Part shown: in pieces, positions 9,433-18,042 of the stretch
Position numbering within the stretch: the first letter of the stretch is position 1
Layout: every line of letters starts with the position of its first letter
Origin: Galactobacillus timonensis
GTDB taxonomy: Bacteria > Bacillota_I > Bacilli_A > Erysipelotrichales > Erysipelotrichaceae
Assembly: GCF_900240265.1 (NCBI RefSeq)
Contig: NZ_LT964739.1
Coordinates: 1,675,296-1,739,295, forward strand
DNA length: 64,000 nucleotides
Direction of reading: 5' to 3'
Position numbers and translations under genes: made by a program
The notes under the pieces: generated by a model
Told to the model about the DNA's origin: nothing
The model's database searches: none
Seen by the model: the letters and a program-made list of their open reading frames with translations, nothing else

Positions 9433-10422
9433 ATGGAACAGTCAGCACCCGTATTATGGATTGTCATTCCCTGCTACAACGAGGAAGAGGTTCTTCCCAT
9501 CACCGCTCCCGAATTTCTGGCGGAGCTCAATGATCTTTCAGGGAAGGGAAAGATTTCACCGGATTCACGCATCCTGTTTGTCAACGACGGCAGTTCGGAT
9601 GCGACCTGGAGGATTATCAGCGATCTTTCCAGATCCGATCCCCACTATACAGGCATGTCCCAGTCCCGCAACCGCGGCCATCAGAACGCTGTTCTTGCAG
9701 GTCTGATGGAGGCGAAGGATCATTGCGACATCACCATCAGCATTGACTGCGACGGACAGGATGATATTCATGCGATGGAAGCCATGGTTGATGCCTACCA
9801 TGATGGCTGCGACATCGTCTATGGCGTCCGCAGCAACCGTGAATCGGATACCTGGTTCAAGCGCACCAGTGCCCAGAGCTTCTATAAGTTTCTGAACAGG
9901 ATGGGCGTCGAAGCTGTTTATAACCATGCGGACTATCGTCTTGCTTCGCGGCGCGTTCTCGAAAATTTGGCGAATTTTCATGAAGTGAATCTGTTTCTCA
10001 GAGGCATGTTCCCGCTGGTGGGCTTTAAGAGCACATCGGTTTACTATGAACGTCATGAGCGTCTGGCAGGCAAGAGCCATTATCCGCTGCGCAAGATGAT
10101 CGGGCTGGCGGTGGATGGTGTTACGTCTCTGAGCATTGAGCCGATTCATATCATTGCAAGGGTCGGCTTCCTGCTGGTTCTGGCCGGAATCGTCGGCATT
10201 CTCTGGGCAATCATCCGCCGTCTGACGGGCAACACGGTGACCGGCTGGGCAAGTCTCATGTGTGTGATCTTCTTCATCGGCGGCATCATCATCGCTTCCC
10301 TTGGAGTCATCGGTGAATATGTGGGCAAGACCTATATGGAAGCCAAGCACCGTCCCCGCTACATTATCAGCGATCGTACGGAATCACTGCTCGACAGCGA
10401 AAACGAAAATACCAAACAATGA
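9433..10422 (+). CDS. GT2 polyprenyl-phosphate glycosyltransferase (GtrB-like)
   Basis: Probably moves a sugar from a nucleotide donor to a polyprenyl phosphate at the cytoplasmic face of the membrane, feeding envelope glycan decoration. The 329-aa protein has a GT-A fold with VIPCYNEEEVLP near the start, FVNDGSSDATW, the SIDCDGQDD metal-binding Asp motif at about residue 105, and two C-terminal membrane helices at about residues 235-258 and 270-300. This is the usual GtrB/DPM1-like layout. The real sugar cannot be read from sequence. It stands alone between two terminators, with a possible weak -10 (TAGAAT, 9405-9410), and no partner flippase or GtrC-type transferase is next to it. Confidence 0.85.
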   Translation: MEQSAPVLWIVIPCYNEEEVLPITAPEFLAELNDLSGKGKISPDSRILFVNDGSSDATWRIISDLSRSDPHYTGMSQSRNRGHQNAVLAGLMEAKDHCDITISIDCDGQDDIHAMEAMVDAYHDGCDIVYGVRSNRESDTWFKRTSAQSFYKFLNRMGVEAVYNHADYRLASRRVLENLANFHEVNLFLRGMFPLVGFKSTSVYYERHERLAGKSHYPLRKMIGLAVDGVTSLSIEPIHIIARVGFLLVLAGIVGILWAIIRRLTGNTVTGWASLMCVIFFIGGIIIASLGVIGEYVGKTYMEAKHRPRYIISDRTESLLDSENENTKQ

Positions 10423-10423
10423 A

Positions 10424-10457
10424 AAAATCGCAGGCTGTTGATTCAGTCTGCGATTTT
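10424..10457. terminator. Bidirectional terminator between converging genes
   Basis: AAAATCGCAG (10424-10433) pairs with CTGCGATTTT (10448-10457). Flanking A-runs on the left give six U on the minus strand and four U on the plus strand. The hairpin overlaps the last codons of the amylase gene. Confidence 0.8.
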
Positions 10458-11930
10458 CTTGAGCATTTCCTGTCTGACATAGGCCGAAGCACTGCCGGGA
10501 GCGACATGGAAGGTGCCGGTTCCGTATTCATCAGTTTGAACAGGATCACAATGCCCCAGCGCATCATAGAGAACCGTATTGGCAAATGCCCCGGAGCAGT
10601 TCATCGTTTTTTCATTCCGGTCGCGGTCCGTGAAGATGACGACGGCGCCGCTGTCAGGATGATGATCATCGCCCGTACGGACAAACCCGACCGTATCGGC
10701 ATCATCAAAGTAATCCAATTCGTCGCCATAGGCCGCATCACGGCGCAGTTTCATGAGTGCCGGCAGTTCCTTCAGTCCGGAAATATCCGTGCCTTCGATG
10801 CCGTAAAGGTCACCTTCAAAGACGCACGGCACCATGTCCTTCATCAGCAGAATGCAGGCGTAGGCCGCCGGCTGAAACCATGGTGTTACATAGGATTCCA
10901 GCGCCTGCCCGGGCTGCGTATCGTGATTGTTTACAAAGGCGATCGCCTGATCTTTCTTGCGCTGAATCAGCGTATTCTGAAACAGACTTCCCAGATCATA
11001 GTTTCCATTGGCATGGGAGATATCGAAGAAGTGAAAGTGCAGAGGAACATCGAAGAGGCCGAACTCATCCTGCAGACTTTCCGCATCTTTCAGCAGACGG
11101 TCAACATCGCCGCTCCAGTACTCGCCGATTGCGGGCAGCTCTTTTCCGGTGAGGCTGCGCATGGTCCGGATCCAGCTGGCAATGAAGGGGCGGCTGATAT
11201 GCTTCAGAGCATCCATGCGGAAGCCGTCAATGCCCGTGAAATCCAGATACCATTTCCCCCAGCGGACGAGTTCTTCCTGGACAAACGGCTGGTCCATGTC
11301 GAGATCACATCCCATCAGGAAGTCGAAATTGTCATTGTCGGGATCGACGTTGGGATCCCAGTGCTTGCCATCGAAGAGATAGATTCCCTTCTGTCCGGTG
11401 CGTTCATCATAATCACAGCCGTCGAAACAGGAGGCATTGTACTGAAACGGATCGTAGATGCCCTTACGGCCGGGAAAGGTAAATTTTGTCCAGGCATCAA
11501 TTTCATACGTGTCACTGAGAAAGTGCAGACGGTCGTTGGGATCGCAGCGGCGGACTTTGACAGTTTCCGTTTCATCCGCTCCCAGCCGCTGGTTGAAGAC
11601 AATGTCTGCCAGAGCGAGCATTCCATGGTCATGAAGAGAGCGGATGCAGGCAAGGTAGGCATCTTTGGTCCCGTACTTGGTTCGGATGGTGCCTTTCTGA
11701 TTGAATTCACCAAGGTCATACATGTCGTAGACGCCATAGCCGACGTCATGGATGCCTCCAAAGCCTTTGTAGGCCGGAGGCATCCAGACAGCGGATACGC
11801 CGAGCTCTTTGAGCCGGGCTGCCTGTGCACGCAGGCGGTCCCAGAAGGTGCCGTCGCCGGGCGAGTTCCAGTTAAAGCACTGGTAGATCGTTGGGTTTTC
11901 ATCCGGGTAAAGATCACGCTGCACTGCCAT
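10443..11930 (-). CDS. Cytoplasmic alpha-amylase, glycoside hydrolase family 13
   Basis: Hydrolyses alpha-1,4-glucan bonds, most likely on intracellular maltodextrin or glycogen because there is no signal peptide. The 495-aa protein resembles the GH13 subfamily 5 amylases. Visible sites are the nucleophile Asp in GIDGFRMDALKHI, the acid/base Glu in LPAIGEYWSGD, the third Asp in FVNNHDTQPGQ, and LADIVFNQR of conserved region I. I start it at 11930 (MAVQRDLYPDENPT) because GGAGG lies just upstream on the minus strand; an upstream in-frame ATG at 12014 is inside ppx. The start overlaps the end of the upstream phosphatase gene by 17 nt, so both share one transcript. Confidence 0.9.
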   Translation of the reverse strand: MAVQRDLYPDENPTIYQCFNWNSPGDGTFWDRLRAQAARLKELGVSAVWMPPAYKGFGGIHDVGYGVYDMYDLGEFNQKGTIRTKYGTKDAYLACIRSLHDHGMLALADIVFNQRLGADETETVKVRRCDPNDRLHFLSDTYEIDAWTKFTFPGRKGIYDPFQYNASCFDGCDYDERTGQKGIYLFDGKHWDPNVDPDNDNFDFLMGCDLDMDQPFVQEELVRWGKWYLDFTGIDGFRMDALKHISRPFIASWIRTMRSLTGKELPAIGEYWSGDVDRLLKDAESLQDEFGLFDVPLHFHFFDISHANGNYDLGSLFQNTLIQRKKDQAIAFVNNHDTQPGQALESYVTPWFQPAAYACILLMKDMVPCVFEGDLYGIEGTDISGLKELPALMKLRRDAAYGDELDYFDDADTVGFVRTGDDHHPDSGAVVIFTDRDRNEKTMNCSGAFANTVLYDALGHCDPVQTDEYGTGTFHVAPGSASAYVRQEMLKKIAD

Positions 11931-12810
11931 GAGATTCCTCCGGAAGATGGGAAAGGATGTAGCCTTCACGCACGCACCCGGATGAGATGCGGATTTCACT
12001 GGCATGATAGGCACGGCAGATGCCGAGGATCATGTTGAGACCCGGCAGAAAGACGGGCCAGCGTGAAGAGCGGACAACTTTGTGCACAGCATCGATATAG
12101 CGGGGATCATTGTCTTTGAGATGCTGGAATACCTGTTCCAGCATCTGTACGTTCATCGTATTGCCGCAATGGAACATTTCATTCATTACCAGTCCGGCGG
12201 CGCGGTTTGTGCCACCGATGCCGATGAGAGTGGAAGAAGGAATGGACATGAGCTTTGGATGATCCTCCAGAAATGCATGCAGGGCATCATCTGCTGTACA
12301 CTCTTCCAGCGGCAGGCGGCTGAGGCGTACACATCCCAGCGGTATGGAAGCAGCCTCGACGATTCCATTGTTTTGAAAGGCGATGAGTTCCGTAGATCCT
12401 CCCCCGACATCGAAGGCGTTTCCGGTTTTGATATCGCCTGTATCGATGCGGCTGCCGAAAAAATCGTAGGTCGCTTCCTGCTGGCCGCTGATGGCGTCGA
12501 CATCGATGCCTGCTTCATGAAATGCGGCAAGCATTTCTTTCCTGTTATCGATATTCCTTGCCGGCTCCGTGATGAAGGCAAAGGTGCAGTCCGGCCGGTA
12601 GGCGTCGATGGCCTGACGGTACTGGCTCAGTACGTTGCAGGCTGCTTGGATGCCTTCCGGCTTCATATGATGTGCTTCTTCGTCGATGTAGCTGACGAGG
12701 CGAACGGCATTGGAGGTGTTGGAACAAAGATGAAGACCCTCCCGGTCTTTGGTATAGAGATTCAGAACGACGGTATTGGATCCGATATCGACAATGGCAA
12801 TTTTCTTCAT
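11914..12810 (-). CDS. Ppx/GppA family phosphatase
   Basis: Member of the exopolyphosphatase/guanosine pentaphosphate phosphatase family, with an actin/hexokinase-like ATPase fold. Visible motifs are VDIGSNTVVLNLY at the N-terminus, AFITEPARNIDNR, SGQQEATYDFFG, NAFDVGGGSTELI at about residue 133 and LIGIGGTNRAAG. The 298 aa cover only the two-lobed catalytic part; the HD-like C-terminal extension of long Ppx is absent. The start at 12810 (MKKIAIVDIGSN) has GGAGG about 12 nt upstream, a rather long spacing. It is first in a two-gene minus-strand unit with the amylase and diverges from pyrH. Whether polyphosphate or pppGpp is the substrate cannot be decided. Confidence 0.85.
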   Translation of the reverse strand: MKKIAIVDIGSNTVVLNLYTKDREGLHLCSNTSNAVRLVSYIDEEAHHMKPEGIQAACNVLSQYRQAIDAYRPDCTFAFITEPARNIDNRKEMLAAFHEAGIDVDAISGQQEATYDFFGSRIDTGDIKTGNAFDVGGGSTELIAFQNNGIVEAASIPLGCVRLSRLPLEECTADDALHAFLEDHPKLMSIPSSTLIGIGGTNRAAGLVMNEMFHCGNTMNVQMLEQVFQHLKDNDPRYIDAVHKVVRSSRWPVFLPGLNMILGICRAYHASEIRISSGCVREGYILSHLPEESHGSAA

Positions 12811-12864
12811 GGCCTGCTGTTTCCTCCCGGTGTCGTTGGACCTTTCGCTGAACAACGTAAACCA

Positions 12865-12871
12865 TTATAAT
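12865..12871. promoter_or_regulatory. Palindromic -10 in the ppx-pyrH divergent promoter region
   Basis: CCATTATAATGG (12862-12873) is a perfect palindrome that gives a TATAAT -10 on each strand. Neither strand has a good -35 at 16-18 nt, so only the -10 assignment is made; it may serve pyrH, ppx or both. Confidence 0.4.
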
Positions 12872-12903
12872 GGAGGAAAGAAAGCAGAGGAAAGTACAGA
12901 ACA

Positions 12904-13617
12904 ATGTATAAGCGTGTACTGTTGAAGCTGAGCGGTGAAGCCCTGCAGGGCAAGGAAAAGAATTTTGACCCGCTTGTTTTGAAGAATCTCGCGAAGCAGG
13001 TGAAGGAAATTCATGATCTTGGCGTTCAGGTCGCAATCGTTGTCGGCGGCGGCAACTTCATTCGCGGCAAGACGGTTGCTGAGATCGGCATCGACCGTGT
13101 GCAGGGTGATTATATGGGGATGCTGGCGACGATTATCAATGCGCTGGCGATTCAGAGTGCTCTGGAACGGGAAGGTGTTGTGACCCGTGTACAGACGAGC
13201 ATCGAGATGCCGAAGGTTGCTGAGCCGTTTATTCAGCGGCGAGCTGTTCATCATCTGGAAAAGGGCATCGTTGTCATCTTCGGCGGCGGCACGGGATCGC
13301 CATTCTTCTCGACGGATACGACGGCGGCGCTGCGTGCATCGGAGATTTCGGCCGATGTCATTCTGATGGCGAAGAATGGTGTTGACGGTGTGTACAGCGC
13401 AGATCCCAAGAAGGATCCCAATGCGGTGAAGTATGATCATCTGACCTATATGGATCTGTTGAATCAGGGTCTGCAGGTCATGGATTCGACAGCCACCAGC
13501 ATGTGCATGGACAATGACATTGAGCTTCTCGTCTTCAACATGAATGAGGACGGTAGTATTGTTAAGGCAGTACAGGGTACGGTTCAGGGAACCGTGATCA
13601 ATAAGAATTCAGACTGA
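12904..13617 (+). CDS. pyrH: UMP kinase
   Basis: Bacterial uridylate kinase that converts UMP to UDP with ATP; an amino-acid-kinase-fold hexamer, normally activated by GTP and inhibited by [17 protein letters not shown] at the N-terminus, [13 protein letters not shown], and [20 protein letters not shown] are the family's phosphate- and UMP-binding motifs. The C-terminal [13 protein letters not shown] block is also typical. At 237 aa it is full length. It is followed after 18 nt by frr; pyrH-frr-uppS-cdsA-dxr-rseP is a widespread bacterial gene order and here it is only interrupted by a terminator after frr. Confidence 0.97.
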   Translation: MYKRVLLKLSGEALQGKEKNFDPLVLKNLAKQVKEIHDLGVQVAIVVGGGNFIRGKTVAEIGIDRVQGDYMGMLATIINALAIQSALEREGVVTRVQTSIEMPKVAEPFIQRRAVHHLEKGIVVIFGGGTGSPFFSTDTTAALRASEISADVILMAKNGVDGVYSADPKKDPNAVKYDHLTYMDLLNQGLQVMDSTATSMCMDNDIELLVFNMNEDGSIVKAVQGTVQGTVINKNSD

Positions 13618-13635
13618 AAAAGGAGAGAAAAAGGC

Positions 13636-14187
13636 ATGTCTTACCCGATTATTGATTCGTCCAAGGAAAAGATGGACAAACAGATGGAATTTTTCCACGA
13701 GCAGCTCAACACGGTTCGTACAGGTGTCGCCAATGCGGCCATGCTCAATGGCGTTGAGGCAGAATATTACGGATCTATGACGCCGCTCAATCAGATCGCC
13801 AGCATCAAGGTTGAAGAGGGCAGAACGCTGGTCATCAAGCCGTATGACCCGTCCTCTCTGAAGGATATTGAGAAGGCGCTGAACAAGGCGGATCTCGGTA
13901 TTGCGCCGCAGAATGACGGCACCGTTATCCGTCTGGCTGTTCCGCAGCTGACTGGCGAAACGCGTAAGGAGATGAGCAAGAAGGTTTCCAAGATCGCGGA
14001 AGATGCTAAGGTGCAGATCCGCAACATCCGCCGCGATGCGATGAATGTCGTCAAGAAGGACAAGACCGTAGACGAAGACACGCAGAAGGATATGGAAGAT
14101 GAGATCCAGAAACTGACGGACAAGTATACGGATCAGATCGCTGCCATCGCTGACAAGAAGTCTAAAGAAGTAATGAACGTGCAGTAA
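13636..14187 (+). CDS. frr: Ribosome recycling factor
   Basis: Works with EF-G to split the post-termination ribosome. The 183-aa protein has the long three-helix bundle and small beta domain expected: LNTVRTGVANAAMLNGVEAEYYG, PLNQIASIKVEEGRTLVIKPYD, and PQLTGETRKEMSKKVSKIAEDAKVQIRNIRRDAM split across the usual positions. GGAGAGAAAAAGG upstream of ATG 13636 provides the ribosome binding site. It shares a transcript with pyrH and ends at a strong terminator. Confidence 0.97.
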   Translation: MSYPIIDSSKEKMDKQMEFFHEQLNTVRTGVANAAMLNGVEAEYYGSMTPLNQIASIKVEEGRTLVIKPYDPSSLKDIEKALNKADLGIAPQNDGTVIRLAVPQLTGETRKEMSKKVSKIAEDAKVQIRNIRRDAMNVVKKDKTVDEDTQKDMEDEIQKLTDKYTDQIAAIADKKSKEVMNVQ

Positions 14188-14198
14188 TACTGCCGGCC

Positions 14199-14222
14199 GC
14201 CTCCCTTCGGGGAGGCATTTTT
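14199..14222 (+). terminator. Intrinsic terminator of pyrH-frr
   Basis: GCCTCCC (14199-14205), loop TTCG, GGGAGGC (14210-14216), followed by ATTTTT. The UUCG tetraloop makes it very stable. Confidence 0.92.
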
Positions 14223-14237
14223 GGACAGCAGGAAGAA

Positions 14238-14246
14238 TGCTATAAT
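14238..14246 (+). promoter_or_regulatory. Extended -10 promoter for uppS operon
   Basis: TGC directly precedes TATAAT (14241-14246), a consensus extended -10. The -35 is poor (TTTTGG at 16 nt or TTGGAC at 14 nt). The predicted start leaves a leader of about 15 nt before the AGGAG site of uppS. Confidence 0.6.
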
Positions 14247-14267
14247 TTTGGCATTCAGGAGAAAGCT

Positions 14268-14999
14268 ATGAACGAATGCAGACATGCGGCCATCATCATG
14301 GACGGCAACGGACGCTGGGCAAAGGCCCATGGAAAACCACGTACCGCCGGTCATCTGGCGGGGGCGGACAATGTGCGCACCATTGCCATTGCGGCGGATC
14401 AGCTGGGCATCCGCTATCTGACGCTTTATGCGTTTTCAACGGAGAACTGGCGGCGCTCGAAGGAAGAAGTCGGTTACATCATGAAGCTGCCTGCCTATTT
14501 CTTTAAGAAGTACATGCAGGAATTTCTGGATCGCGGCTTTCAGATGCATATGATCGGAGAGCTGGATGCGCTTCCGGCCGATACGCGCAGGGTACTTCTT
14601 GATGCGGTGGAAGAGTCGAAAAACAATACCGGACTGTCACTGAACATCTGCATGAACTATGGCTCGCAGCGGGAGATCCTCCTCGCTGCTCGAAGGTACG
14701 CGGCCGATGTACGGGACGGGAAGGCAGATCTGAATCTTGATGAACACGGCTTTGAACAGTATCTGATGACGGCAGGCATGCCGCCGGTGGATCTTCTGAT
14801 TCGAACAAGCGGAGAACAGCGGATATCGAACTATCTGCTGTGGCAGATTGCCTATGCGGAGCTGGAGTTTGTTCCGGAAAGCTGGCCGGAGTTTACGCCC
14901 GAGGTTCTCAAACGCTGTCTGCAGGAGTACTATGCTAGAGACCGGCGGTTTGGCGGTGTGGCCGGTGAAAAGCCGGTTGGAAGCGCGGCAAATCTCTGA
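14268..14999 (+). CDS. uppS: Isoprenyl transferase (undecaprenyl diphosphate synthase)
   Basis: cis-Prenyltransferase that elongates farnesyl diphosphate with isopentenyl diphosphate to the C55 lipid carrier for peptidoglycan and teichoic acids. IIMDGNGRWAKAHGKPRTAGH is the diphosphate-binding signature with the catalytic Asp of MDGNGRWA at about residue 12. YAFSTENWRRSKEEV and the C-terminal LIRTSGEQRISNYLLWQIAYAE (split by my reading) are also diagnostic. The 243-aa length is typical. AGGAG precedes the ATG. It is the first gene of uppS-cdsA-dxr-rseP, which couples carrier-lipid, phospholipid and isoprenoid synthesis. Confidence 0.96.
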   Translation: MNECRHAAIIMDGNGRWAKAHGKPRTAGHLAGADNVRTIAIAADQLGIRYLTLYAFSTENWRRSKEEVGYIMKLPAYFFKKYMQEFLDRGFQMHMIGELDALPADTRRVLLDAVEESKNNTGLSLNICMNYGSQREILLAARRYAADVRDGKADLNLDEHGFEQYLMTAGMPPVDLLIRTSGEQRISNYLLWQIAYAELEFVPESWPEFTPEVLKRCLQEYYARDRRFGGVAGEKPVGSAANL

Positions 15000-15008
15000 G
15001 GTGTGTCT

Positions 15009-15806
15009 ATGAATAAAATGTTGAAGAAATCCCTGGTTGCGCTGATTCTGATTGCGTGCGTTTTGCCGCCGTTTCTGATCGGCGGCATTGCGATGGACAT
15101 TCTTGTCGGTGCGATCACGGCGCTGGCAGCGGTGGAAATCGCTTCGCTGGAAGATGGGAAGCGGCACTATGCGTTTGCGGTCGTCATTTTCGCTGCCGTG
15201 GAGCTGATGACCTATACGGAAGATGTGACGGTTTCCTTTTCAATCAGTATGTGGCTGTTCTTCCTCTTCTGCTGTGATCTTGCCAGTGAGAAGATGACGA
15301 CGGACCGGATTGCCTATACCTTCATCATGTCTATGATTCTGATGCTGGCATGGCGCGGTGTCGACCGCATTTGCATTCACGGCTTCAACGGACTGATGAT
15401 GCTGTTTGTGGGCATTGCCTGCTACATGTGCGATACAGGTGCCTATTTCATCGGTAGTTTCTTCGGCAAACACAAGATGAATCCGCGCCTCTCTCCGCAT
15501 AAAACCTGGGAAGGTGCGATCGGAGGCTATGCGGTTGCCGTTGTGTGCGCGCTGCTGTGGGGCTTCCTGGTGATGATTCCATACGCTCCAAAGACAGCTC
15601 CGGCAGAGCTGGTTGTTGTCGCAAGCTTTCTTCTGCCGGCGGTTGCCGAGGTTGGCGATCTGGCTTTTTCTGCCATCAAGCGCAGATGGGGCATCAAGGA
15701 CTACGGCTCACTGCTGCCGGGACATGGCGGCATCCTGGACCGGATTGATTCGCTGCTCTTCTGTCTGATGGCCTTCAACGGTCTTTTGATTCTCTGGAGT
15801 CTGTGA
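15009..15806 (+). CDS. cdsA: Phosphatidate cytidylyltransferase
   Basis: Integral membrane enzyme that makes CDP-diacylglycerol from phosphatidate and CTP, the branch point for all anionic phospholipids. The chain is hydrophobic with about seven membrane segments. The C-terminal region shows MNPRLSPHKTWEGAIGGY and KRRWGIKDYGSLLPGHGGILDRIDS (read in two parts), the CdsA signature with the metal-binding Asp residues. I prefer ATG 15009 because TGAGG at 14996-15000 is 8 nt upstream; GTG 15003 is an alternative two codons earlier. Its stop overlaps the dxr start. Confidence 0.94.
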   Translation: MNKMLKKSLVALILIACVLPPFLIGGIAMDILVGAITALAAVEIASLEDGKRHYAFAVVIFAAVELMTYTEDVTVSFSISMWLFFLFCCDLASEKMTTDRIAYTFIMSMILMLAWRGVDRICIHGFNGLMMLFVGIACYMCDTGAYFIGSFFGKHKMNPRLSPHKTWEGAIGGYAVAVVCALLWGFLVMIPYAPKTAPAELVVVASFLLPAVAEVGDLAFSAIKRRWGIKDYGSLLPGHGGILDRIDSLLFCLMAFNGLLILWSL

Positions 15807-16966
15807 TGAAGAGGCTGTTATTGCTGGGTGCTTCGGGTTCCATCGGCGTACAGACACTGGATATCGTGCGCCGCTTTCCTGAAGAATACTTTCTTGTTTC
15901 GTTCGGCGTCGGTCACCGGATCGAAAAGGTAGCTGAAATTCTTTCCGTGTTCCCGGAGGTTTCTTCGTTTTCGGTTGCCGAGGAAACGGATGCCGAAGAA
16001 TTAAGAAAACAGTATCCGGACAAGGAAATCCTCTCTGGCGATGAGGGAATGATCACTCTTGCCGAGAGGGATGACTATGATCTGCTGGTGAATGCACTGG
16101 TTGGTTTTGTTGGTTTTCTGCCGACGTATCGGGCCATTGCGGCGGGGCATGATGTGGCCCTTGCCAATAAGGAGACACTGGTCTGTGGCGGAGCGCTGAT
16201 TGAAGCAGCGCTGAAGAAATACGGTCGGAAGCTGTATCCGATTGACAGTGAGCACAGTGCAATCTGGCAGTGTCTGCAGGGAAACCGGAAGGATCAGGTG
16301 GAACGTCTGATCATCACATGCTCCGGCGGACCGTTCCGTACCTTTACGAAGCAGCAGCTTGCTTCGGTAACGGTGACTCAGGCGCTGGCGCATCCGCGCT
16401 GGACGATGGGTGCGAAGATTACGATTGATTCGGCGGATCTGATGAACAAGGGCTTTGAAGTGATTGAGGCGCACTGGCTCTTCGGTCTGCCGTATGAGAA
16501 GATTGATGTTGTCGTGCATCCGGAGAGTATGATTCACTCGATGGTGGAGTATGTGGACCACAGCGTGATGGCGCAGATGGCTGTTCCGGATATGCGTCTT
16601 CCGATTGCCTATGCTCTCAGCTGGCCGGATCGGCATCCACTGCCGGTGGATGCGCTGGATCTTTTGAAGGTTGGTTCACTTCATTTTGAGGCACCGGATA
16701 CGGATCGTTTCCCTCTGCTGGCGCTCGCCTACGAAGCCGGAAAGGCCGGCGGCAATCAGGCGGCGATTGTCAATGGAGCCAATGAAGCTGCCAATGCGGC
16801 ATTCCGCAGCGGGTTGATCGGTTTTACGGATATTACGCGGATTGTTGAGAAAGTTGTTCATTCCTCTTCCTATGAGGAGCTGAATGATATTGATGCGCTG
16901 CTGCGGGCGGATCGCTATGGGCGTTCTGCGGCAGAGGCGATGATACAAGGAGAACGTAAATCTTGA
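15806..16966 (+). CDS. dxr: 1-deoxy-D-xylulose 5-phosphate reductoisomerase
   Basis: NADPH-dependent second step of the MEP isoprenoid pathway, giving 2-C-methyl-D-erythritol 4-phosphate. LLGASGSIGVQTLDIVRRFP is the N-terminal NADPH-binding motif; ALANKETLVCGG, IDSEHSAIWQCLQG and VHPESMIHSMVEYVDHSVMAQM carry the metal- and substrate-binding residues. At 386 aa it is full length. ATG 15806 (overlapping the cdsA stop) is favoured over GTG 15803, with GGAG at 15796-15799. Its presence next to uppS shows that the organism makes isoprenoids by the MEP route, so the C55 carrier here depends on it. Confidence 0.96.
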   Translation: MKRLLLLGASGSIGVQTLDIVRRFPEEYFLVSFGVGHRIEKVAEILSVFPEVSSFSVAEETDAEELRKQYPDKEILSGDEGMITLAERDDYDLLVNALVGFVGFLPTYRAIAAGHDVALANKETLVCGGALIEAALKKYGRKLYPIDSEHSAIWQCLQGNRKDQVERLIITCSGGPFRTFTKQQLASVTVTQALAHPRWTMGAKITIDSADLMNKGFEVIEAHWLFGLPYEKIDVVVHPESMIHSMVEYVDHSVMAQMAVPDMRLPIAYALSWPDRHPLPVDALDLLKVGSLHFEAPDTDRFPLLALAYEAGKAGGNQAAIVNGANEAANAAFRSGLIGFTDITRIVEKVVHSSSYEELNDIDALLRADRYGRSAAEAMIQGERKS

Positions 16967-18033
16967 ATACTTTTGTGATATTGATTCTGTTCCTGCTGAT
17001 GTTGTCAGTGATCATCTGCATTCATGAGTGGGGACACCTGCGGGTGGCAAAGCATTTCGGGGTGTACTGCTTCGAGTACAGCTTCGGCATGGGGCCGGTG
17101 CTTCATCAGTGGAAAAAAGGAGAGACGGTTTACAGCCTGCGGGCTCTGCCCGTCGGCGGCTTTGTTTCGATGGCAGGGGAAGAAGACGGGGATGCGGCCT
17201 ATCCGGATGTGACAGTTCCGGAAGGCAGAAGGCTGACGGATCAGGCGCCATGGAAGCGGATCCTGATCATGCTGGCAGGGATCTTCATGAACTTCGTGCT
17301 TGCCTATCTGATCTTTACGGGCCTGGTTCTTTACAGCGGGACGTACGTAACTTCGCCGGCGGCTGAGATTGCGGCGGTTGTCACGGACAGCCCGGCGGAA
17401 GCGGCCGGGCTGCAGGCAGACGATGTCATTGAAAAGCTCACGTTTGCGGATGGCTATTCGGTATCGCCGAAGACCTTCACGGATCTGCAGTATGCGCTGG
17501 CGGCGGATGATTCGTTTCCGATCACCTTTACGGTGAGCCGCGGCGGGACGGATGTTGAGGTGGCGGTGACGCCGGTATATGATGAAGAGGCGGAAAGCTA
17601 CCGGATCGGAATCCAGGGGCCGCAGGCGGCAGTTCATGATGTCAATGTTCTGAACTGTTGGAAATACGGTGCCATTGAGATGGTAGATCTGACGCGGGCG
17701 ATGTTTCAGTCGATCGGACGTCTGTTTACGGCCGGCGGAATGAAGCAGCTGAGCGGACCGGTCGGTATCTATTCGGCGACGGAGCAGTCGGTTTCCTATG
17801 GGGCGATCGGATATCTGGTGCTGATTGCGGAGCTTTCACTGAATGTTGGCATCTTCAATCTGTTTCCGCTGCCGGTGCTGGATGGGGGACAGGTGCTGTT
17901 TACCATCGCCGAGTGGATCAGCGGTCATCCGGTGAACCAGAAGGTGAAGATGGCGATGATGCTGGCGACATGGGCGCTGCTCATTGTGCTGATGATTGCC
18001 GTGACATGGAATGATATTGGACGTTTAGTCTAA
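16963..18033 (+). CDS. rseP: RseP-type site-2 intramembrane metalloprotease
   Basis: Zinc protease that cuts membrane-embedded substrates such as anti-sigma factors and remnant signal peptides. CIHEWGHLRVAKHFG near residue 20 carries the HExxH zinc site (HEWGH, where many homologues have HELGH). GLQADDVIEKL and the following stretch (about residues 130-215) form one PDZ domain. NLFPLPVLDGGQ near residue 300 contains the third zinc ligand Asp. Three to four membrane segments are visible. The start is TTG 16963 with AGGAG upstream; it overlaps the dxr stop by 4 nt. No anti-sigma partner is adjacent. Confidence 0.94.
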   Translation: MNTFVILILFLLMLSVIICIHEWGHLRVAKHFGVYCFEYSFGMGPVLHQWKKGETVYSLRALPVGGFVSMAGEEDGDAAYPDVTVPEGRRLTDQAPWKRILIMLAGIFMNFVLAYLIFTGLVLYSGTYVTSPAAEIAAVVTDSPAEAAGLQADDVIEKLTFADGYSVSPKTFTDLQYALAADDSFPITFTVSRGGTDVEVAVTPVYDEEAESYRIGIQGPQAAVHDVNVLNCWKYGAIEMVDLTRAMFQSIGRLFTAGGMKQLSGPVGIYSATEQSVSYGAIGYLVLIAELSLNVGIFNLFPLPVLDGGQVLFTIAEWISGHPVNQKVKMAMMLATWALLIVLMIAVTWNDIGRLV

Positions 18034-18042
18034 GGAGGGAAA

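Noticed and set aside
10419..12038. Long open frame of about 539 codons on the + strand opposite the amylase gene
   Set aside because: It is an antisense shadow: the minus strand encodes a clear GH13 amylase with all catalytic residues, and the + frame shows no family motifs or ribosome site.
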